Source of the DNA: Anaerolineaceae bacterium
GTDB taxonomy: Bacteria > Chloroflexota > Anaerolineae > Anaerolineales > Anaerolineaceae
Assembly (NCBI GenBank): GCA_021107195.1
Contig: JAIOTF010000127.1
Location: forward strand, 1 to 9,505
DNA: 9,505 nt
Reading direction: 5' to 3'
Positions 5,691 to 9,505 of the stretch are shown here, piece by piece (the stretch's first letter is position 1; the number at the start of each line of letters is the position of its first letter). The notes beneath the pieces are model-generated. The model was not told the DNA's origin. It ran no database searches and worked only from the letters and a program-made list of their open reading frames with translations. Position numbers and translations under genes: made by a program.

Positions 5691-6829
5691 AACCCATCTC
5701 TCGAATCTCTCTATTTTTGATCACTTTGGTGATCCTGGTGGTGGCTTTCCCGAGCACGGCATTCGCGCAGACTACGGGAAACGAAGACGGAAAATTCATC
5801 TTCGGCGGTACTTATACATTGCGGAGCGGTGAAACCCTGTATGGGGGGCTCGTCGTCGTCGGTGGCTCTGCTGAACTTGAAGAAGACTCGCTGGTTGTCG
5901 GCGATGTTGTCGTCATTGGCGGGGAAGTTGAAGTTTTTGGGGAAGTTGAAGGCAGTGTTGTCGTCATTGGCGGAAAAGCTTACCTTGGCGAAAATGCAAT
6001 TGTCAATGAAGACCTGGTCACGGTAGGCGGGACAGTACAGCGTGAGGAAGGTGCGCTGGTGCGCGGGGCGATCACCGCTGAAATGCCGGAAGACTTTGAC
6101 CTGGGGGCATTTGACCCCGAAGTATTCAATGCGAATCAGAATTGGCGCTCCTATCTGTGGAACGGTTTCAAGCCGATTGGCGACATGATGATGAACGTCA
6201 TGCAGGCATTGGCAATGGGCGCCCTGGCCGCGGTATTGGCACTGTTTTTACTCACGCCGATGGAAAGAGTATCCCGAGCTGTGGTAACCCAGCCACTTCC
6301 AACCGGTGGTTTGGGTTTGCTGACCGTCATTGTTCTGCCGGCCTTGTTAGCGGTATTAGCCATTACCCTCATTCTTATTCCGCTCAGCTTGATTGGTTTC
6401 CTGGCGCTTGGTGCCGCTGTCGTTTTTGGCTGGGTGGCTTTGGGTCTCGAAGTTGGCAAACGTATGGAAAAGATGTTCAAAGTGCAGGAATCCTGGGTTC
6501 CCGCTGTGCGGGCTGGCGTTGGTACATTGACACTTAGTTTGCTCTCTTTCGCAGTGGGCATGATCCCCTGCGTGGGTTGGATTTTGCCCTTCCTGGTTGC
6601 AATGTTGAGCCTGGGCGGGGTGGTCGTAACCCTGTTTGGTACACGAGATTATCCGGTTGAGGTTGTTGCAGCGGCAGCCGCTGCCTCGGCACCGGCTGCG
6701 ATTGTTGAGGAAGTTCCTTCAGCGCCGGAGTCAGGCCTGGATGCACTACTGGCGGACGCGGCTGAAGAAGCGGAAAACGTCAACGATATCGATGACCAGC
6801 CTGAAGATGACGAAGAAAACCCTGAATAA
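5687..6829 (+). CDS. Exported polymer-forming (bactofilin-like) membrane protein
   Basis: The start codon overlaps the anti-sigma stop (ATGA), so translation is coupled. The 380-residue protein has a signal peptide (cleavage likely after AFA, residue 27). It then has four glycine-paired, valine-rich rungs of 17-19 residues (LVVVGG 55-60, VVVIGG 74-79 and 91-96, LVTVGG 110-115), as in right-handed beta-helical bactofilin/polymer-forming proteins. After a spacer come several membrane segments (about residues 163-190, 205-255 and 275-315), then an Ala-rich and strongly acidic tail (about 325-380). Two rungs share an identical 18-base stretch (5905-5922 and 5956-5973), showing recent internal duplication. 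Unlike true cytosolic bactofilins, the beta-helix here should be outside the membrane. Exact function is unknown; the operon suggests an envelope-protective scaffold. Confidence 0.75.
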   Translation: MKPISRISLFLITLVILVVAFPSTAFAQTTGNEDGKFIFGGTYTLRSGETLYGGLVVVGGSAELEEDSLVVGDVVVIGGEVEVFGEVEGSVVVIGGKAYLGENAIVNEDLVTVGGTVQREEGALVRGAITAEMPEDFDLGAFDPEVFNANQNWRSYLWNGFKPIGDMMMNVMQALAMGALAAVLALFLLTPMERVSRAVVTQPLPTGGLGLLTVIVLPALLAVLAITLILIPLSLIGFLALGAAVVFGWVALGLEVGKRMEKMFKVQESWVPAVRAGVGTLTLSLLSFAVGMIPCVGWILPFLVAMLSLGGVVVTLFGTRDYPVEVVAAAAAASAPAAIVEEVPSAPESGLDALLADAAEEAENVNDIDDQPEDDEENPE

Positions 6830-6845
6830 TGGTTTAGAGAAAAGG

Positions 6846-6875
6846 TGGGCGTGCCAGCAGAAGATGGCACGCCCA
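6846..6875 (+). terminator. Stem-loop between the polymer-forming gene and the lipoprotein gene
   Basis: TGGGCGTGCCA (6846-6856) and TGGCACGCCCA (6865-6875) pair perfectly over 11 bp around an 8-nt loop. Only TTT follows, so it may terminate only in part or serve as an mRNA-stabilising or attenuating hairpin that lowers lipoprotein expression relative to the upstream genes. Confidence 0.65.
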
Positions 6876-6881
6876 TTTGAT

Positions 6882-6900
6882 ATACTTACTTGGTAAGTAT
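6882..6900. promoter_or_regulatory. Short perfect dyad before the lipoprotein gene (candidate operator)
   Basis: ATACTTAC (6882-6889) and GTAAGTAT (6893-6900) are perfect inverted repeats separated by TTG, directly before the Shine-Dalgarno. The size and symmetry suit a dimeric repressor such as the TetR class. As RNA it would be a small hairpin at the ribosome-binding region. No matching regulator gene is in the window. Confidence 0.45.
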
Positions 6901-6912
6901 GGGAGGTGTGAA

Positions 6913-7779
6913 ATGAAACATTTGTTTCGCAAATTGATTTTATTGGGTGGAATTTTTCTTTTGGTCACCACTGCTTGCCGGGTGGGGATTCCGGATACAC
7001 AATGTGTGGTGTTGAGTGAGAAACGCACGTTAGTGATTAACGAATCACTTCCGCAAGATATTGATCAGCCGATGGAAGTAGAGATTGTGATGGGTGCCGG
7101 GAATCTTAAGATCAGCGGCGGTTCAGATCAGCTTCTGGAGGGCACTGTTGAATATAATGTGGTCGATTGGGAGCCCGAGGTGGAGCGCAAGGAGCGCAGT
7201 TTGGAGATCCGCCAGGGGGTGGAGCGTTCCGTCGATTTAAAGGCATTGGATCGGGTGGTCAACCGCTGGGAACTGCAAATGGGCGGCGCTCCGGTTGGGT
7301 TGCGGATCACTGCCGGGGCTTATGATGGTGAGATTGACTTGAGTGGCGTGCCGATAACGGATTTGGACATATCGGACGGTGCAAGCGATGTGGACCTTGT
7401 CTTTGAGCAACCCAACCCGGTGGAAATGGATCGCTTCAGTTATCGCACCGGAGCCTCAGATGTCAACATCAAGGGCCTGGGGTATGCCAATTTCAGACGG
7501 ATGGATTTCGATGGCGGCGCGGGTTCATTTACGTTGGATTTCTCCGGTGCGTTGCAGCGGGATTGCTGGGTGAAGATTGACGGTGGGCTTGGGGATTTCA
7601 AGATCATCATTCCGGAAGAGACGGCAGCCGAGGTTGAATTCAACGGTGAATTAATGGATATCAATACACGCGGCACCTGGACAGTGCATGATAATGTTTA
7701 TTCATCGGGTGGCAGCGGTCCTTTGCTGGAGATCGAAATCAATATAGGTTTGGGCTCGGTTACCCTGGTCAGTGAGTGA
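6913..7779 (+). CDS. Toast-rack (LiaF C-terminal-like) lipoprotein
   Basis: This 288-residue protein has a basic start, a hydrophobic stretch and Cys22 in the context VTTAC, a fair lipobox for a lipoprotein signal. The mature part consists of repeated short beta-strand modules: EIVMGAGNLKISGGSDQLLEG near the start, a DGASDVDLVF / TGASDVNIKG pair, then GGAGSFTLDFSG, GGLGDFKIIIP and NIGLGSVTLVSE. This is the pattern of toast-rack / DUF4097-like / LiaF C-terminal domains. LiaF-type proteins belong to cell-envelope antibiotic responses, which agrees with the ECF sigma operon just upstream. The ATG at 6913 is chosen for its GGAGGTG (6902-6908); an upstream TTG (6877) would start within the intergenic hairpin region and would spoil the signal peptide. 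It may be read from the ECF promoter by read-through past the stem-loop, or separately. Confidence 0.7.
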   Translation: MKHLFRKLILLGGIFLLVTTACRVGIPDTQCVVLSEKRTLVINESLPQDIDQPMEVEIVMGAGNLKISGGSDQLLEGTVEYNVVDWEPEVERKERSLEIRQGVERSVDLKALDRVVNRWELQMGGAPVGLRITAGAYDGEIDLSGVPITDLDISDGASDVDLVFEQPNPVEMDRFSYRTGASDVNIKGLGYANFRRMDFDGGAGSFTLDFSGALQRDCWVKIDGGLGDFKIIIPEETAAEVEFNGELMDINTRGTWTVHDNVYSSGGSGPLLEIEINIGLGSVTLVSE

Positions 7780-7855
7780 GCCTGGGAGACATCAAAAACT
7801 GCTGAAAAAACCCTTAAAAATCAAGGCATTTGGTAGCATTTTAACCGGATCGTGG

Positions 7856-7861
7856 TATAAT
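7856..7861 (+). promoter_or_regulatory. Extended -10 promoter of tRNA-Ser
   Basis: TGGTATAAT (7853-7861) is an extended -10 (TGnTATAAT) with the perfect hexamer at 7856-7861. It lies about 27 bp before the tRNA. No good -35 lies 17 bp upstream; TTGGTA (7830-7835) is at 20 bp. Extended -10 promoters often do without one. Confidence 0.65.
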
Positions 7862-7888
7862 AACCGCCGCTTGAGAGAGCCAAATATT

Positions 7889-7975
7889 GGAGAGGTAGCA
7901 TAGTCCGGCCTAATGCGCCCGCTTGGAGAGCGGGTGAACCGCAAGGTTCCGTGGGTTCGAATCCCACCCTCTCCG
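7889..7975 (+). tRNA. tRNA-Ser (anticodon GGA)
   Basis: An 87-nt type II tRNA. The acceptor stem GGAGAGG (7889-7895) pairs with CCTCTCC (7968-7974), followed by discriminator G at 7975. The anticodon stem CCCGC/GCGGG encloses the loop TTGGAGA, giving anticodon GGA (reads UCC and UCU). A long variable arm (GAACC GCAA GGTTC) and the T arm GTGGG TTCGAAT CCCAC complete the serine type. CCA is not encoded. Confidence 0.97.
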
Positions 7976-7981
7976 CTGGAC

Positions 7982-8010
7982 AACCGCCCGATTTAGATGG
8001 GCGGTTTTTT
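7982..8010 (+). terminator. Intrinsic terminator of tRNA-Ser
   Basis: AACCGCCC (7982-7989) and GGGCGGTT (7999-8006) form an 8-bp stem with a 9-nt loop, ending in six T (8005-8010). It lies seven bases after the tRNA. Confidence 0.92.
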
Positions 8011-8017
8011 CAATTGG

Positions 8018-8047
8018 TTTGACTTCCATTTGACTTCGAGATAGACT
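8018..8047 (+). promoter_or_regulatory. Candidate promoter with an 11-bp-spaced direct repeat, before the TCO1/GH51 unit
   Basis: TTGACT (8019-8024), a 17-bp spacer and TAGACT (8042-8047, four of six matches to the -10 consensus) form a plausible promoter for the two genes that follow. The -35 region lies in a direct repeat of TTTGACTTC (8018-8026 and 8029-8037), spaced by one helical turn, which might be an activator site. Confidence 0.45.
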
Positions 8048-8091
8048 CATTTTGAAATGCATTCATTCTTACCAACAAAGGAGAGGACAGG

Positions 8092-8415
8092 ATGGCGCCT
8101 TATGTAGAATATGAACTGGAAAACGGGGGCACGGTTCGCATTCAAACCAATGCTGGTGGGGGTGACGATCAGCGGCTTGAGTTGCAATCGGTGCAATCTT
8201 TGGAGGATGCGTTGGCTGGCGTTCAACAAACGGCCGGGCAAATGATCCGTACGTTCAAAGAGATGAACATCGATGAAATGGAATTGTCTTTTGGGTTGAT
8301 TGCAAATGGCGATGATGGCAGTTTGCAGGTTTGTCGAAAATGCTCTGAATCGAATTTTGAGGTCAAACTGCGTTGGCGAAGTTCGCATCGCATTGCAGGG
8401 CCTGGCATCATGTAA
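8092..8415 (+). CDS. TCO1-like (CU044_2847 family) small protein
   Basis: This 107-residue protein has no signal peptide or membrane segment. The pattern is a short N-terminal beta part, a helix SLEDALAGVQQTAGQMIRTF (residues 36-55), then DEMELSFGLIANGD and a closing strand NFEVKLRWR. It resembles the trypsin-co-occurring domain 1 family, small proteins normally encoded beside trypsin-like proteases in what have been described as bacterial conflict or signalling loci. Molecular function is not established, and here no protease is adjacent within the window. AAAGGAG (8077-8083) precedes the ATG by eight bases. The GH51 gene begins 32 bp downstream with its own strong site, so the two probably share a transcript. 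The assignment rests on motif resemblance only. Confidence 0.6.
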   Translation: MAPYVEYELENGGTVRIQTNAGGGDDQRLELQSVQSLEDALAGVQQTAGQMIRTFKEMNIDEMELSFGLIANGDDGSLQVCRKCSESNFEVKLRWRSSHRIAGPGIM

Positions 8416-8447
8416 GCAGTCCATCCCCGGGTTGAGAAGGAGTAAGC

Positions 8448-9505
8448 ATGGCCGGTGTTCCTGAATTTTTGCTGCGTAAACTGTTTGTGCAGGATAGTCT
8501 TAAAACAGACGAGAATGGATTTTCTTTTGCATTGAATAACACCTTTGCTCCTGCGACGGTGACCAGCTTTGCTTTAACTGTTGACGGCGAGGAAGTGCCG
8601 CAGGAAGACCTGTGCATTCAGACAGGAGACAACGATGCAGTCAGTATTGCAGCCATTAGCCCCGAAGCGCCGTTCTCCCTGCCAGTCAAGGTACTCGTCA
8701 CTTTCTTCGTCTCGGGACATTCCCTGGAGACAGGTAATCTCAAAATTTCACTGGACACGGTAGAAGCTGGTCCTTTGTCCTTTAGTTTGCAGGTCAAAGC
8801 TGTAAAGACTACCTCCCCAACCGCTGCCCGCCGCAGCTGGAAGCTGCCGAAATTCCTGCGCGGGCCGATTCGTGCCACAGTGCGCGTGGATGCAAACGAA
8901 GTTATCGGTGAGGTGCAGCCTGAAGTTTACGGGCATTTCATTGAACATCTGGAGCGCTGTGTCTACGGCGGCATCTGGACCGAGGATGGCTCAGCTTTGC
9001 GGCCTGACACGCTGCGTCTGATCCAGGCATTAAAACCGAGTGTTGTACGCTACCCGGGCGGAAATTTTGCCAGCGGCTACCATTGGGAAGACGGCATCGG
9101 CCCCAAAGACCAGCGGCCCCGGCGTTTTGACCAGGCCTGGCAGTCGGAAGAAAGCAATCAGGTTGGCACGGACGAATTCATGACTTTCTGCCGCGAGGTG
9201 GGAGCAAAGCCTTTTCTGGTGGTCAATGATGGCTCCGGTACCCCGGAAGAAGCTGCTCGCTGGGTGGCTTACTGCAATCAGGATGCGAGCGGCGAGCGAG
9301 GGTCACGGCGGGCAGCCAATGGTCATCCCGAGCCGTATGATGTGCATTGGTGGGGCGTGGGCAACGAGGTCTGGGGGCAGTGGCAGATCGGGGTGGCGGA
9401 CGCGGAAGCATATACAAAACGTCTGCGGGAGTTTGTGGCTGCTATGCGAGCGGTTGATCCATCGATCCGCATCGTGGCTGTTGGTGACAAGGTGATGAGC
9501 GGGGC
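8448..9505 (+). CDS. GH51 alpha-L-arabinofuranosidase with N-terminal C-glycoside-deglycosidase-beta-like domain (3' end off the window)
   Basis: The frame is open from the ATG at 8448 (AAGGAG at 8437-8442) to the right edge, 352 codons. From about residue 144 the sequence is clearly glycoside hydrolase family 51: YGHFIEHLERCVYGGIW (about 161-177), RYPGGNFASGYHWEDGIGPK (from 201), and GVGNEVWGQWQIG with Glu307 as catalytic acid/base. The nucleophile Glu lies beyond the window. These enzymes release terminal alpha-L-arabinofuranose from arabinan, arabinoxylan or derived oligosaccharides. There is no signal peptide, so it should act in the cytosol. The first 120 or so residues (VPEFLLRKLFV, NGFSFALNN, LTVDGEEVP, ISPEAPFSLPV) are not part of normal GH51 enzymes. 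They resemble the beta subunit of C-glycoside deglycosidases (DUF6379 type), joined by a basic linker (TAARRSWKLPKFLRG). No frameshift is seen at the junction. Confidence 0.88.
   Translation, partial: MAGVPEFLLRKLFVQDSLKTDENGFSFALNNTFAPATVTSFALTVDGEEVPQEDLCIQTGDNDAVSIAAISPEAPFSLPVKVLVTFFVSGHSLETGNLKISLDTVEAGPLSFSLQVKAVKTTSPTAARRSWKLPKFLRGPIRATVRVDANEVIGEVQPEVYGHFIEHLERCVYGGIWTEDGSALRPDTLRLIQALKPSVVRYPGGNFASGYHWEDGIGPKDQRPRRFDQAWQSEESNQVGTDEFMTFCREVGAKPFLVVNDGSGTPEEAARWVAYCNQDASGERGSRRAANGHPEPYDVHWWGVGNEVWGQWQIGVADAEAYTKRLREFVAAMRAVDPSIRIVAVGDKVMSG

Noticed and set aside
7889..8047. tRNA-Ser as an integration site for a genomic island carrying the TCO1/GH51 genes
   Set aside because: No integrase gene and no repeated copy of the tRNA 3' end is visible in the window.
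1..9505. CRISPR arrays, rRNA genes, complete insertion sequences or prophage genes
   Set aside because: No regularly spaced repeats, rRNA-like stretches, transposase or phage motifs were seen on either strand.

Overview
This window looks like a piece of a mid-GC bacterial chromosome, most likely from the Chloroflexota (Anaerolineae type). That placement is an inference. It rests on the mixture of gene families (a TCO1-like protein, a cytosolic GH51 arabinofuranosidase with an extra N-terminal domain, and an ECF sigma unit with polymer-forming and toast-rack envelope proteins) and on general protein style. No 16S rRNA or other decisive marker is present. Genes are closely packed on both strands, and nearly all have a recognisable Shine-Dalgarno sequence.

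Left part (1-3.5 kb). A three-domain Ada DNA-alkylation repair and regulator gene runs leftwards off the edge. Beside it, also leftward, is a MerR-family regulator with a TipAS-type ligand domain, its own terminator, and a promoter with the 19-bp spacer and dyad typical of MerR control. A roughly 120-bp nested inverted repeat that looks like a MITE follows. Next comes a small ATC-hydrolase-like protein on the plus strand, convergent with a HAD-IIA (NagD-like) phosphatase on the minus strand.

Middle (3.6-7.8 kb). A deoxynucleoside kinase ends at a strong intrinsic terminator. An envelope-directed unit follows: an ECF sigma factor behind a sigma-W-like promoter (probably autoregulated), an overlapping membrane anti-sigma factor with an H-x3-C-x2-C motif, an ATGA-coupled exported and membrane protein with bactofilin-like rungs, and, after a stem-loop and a small dyad, a toast-rack (LiaF-C-like) lipoprotein. 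The likely logic is that the anti-sigma factor senses the envelope and releases the sigma factor, which then raises its own operon, including two envelope proteins.

Right part (7.8-9.5 kb). A tRNA-Ser(GGA) gene has an extended -10 promoter and a clear terminator. It is followed by a two-gene rightward unit: a TCO1-like (CU044_2847 family) small protein and a GH51 alpha-L-arabinofuranosidase. The GH51 protein carries an unusual roughly 120-residue N-terminal domain resembling the beta subunit of C-glycoside deglycosidases and is cut by the right edge.

The items most worth a second look are the nested repeat element, the ECF envelope module with its candidate autoregulatory promoter, and the fused GH51 enzyme preceded by an orphan TCO1 protein.
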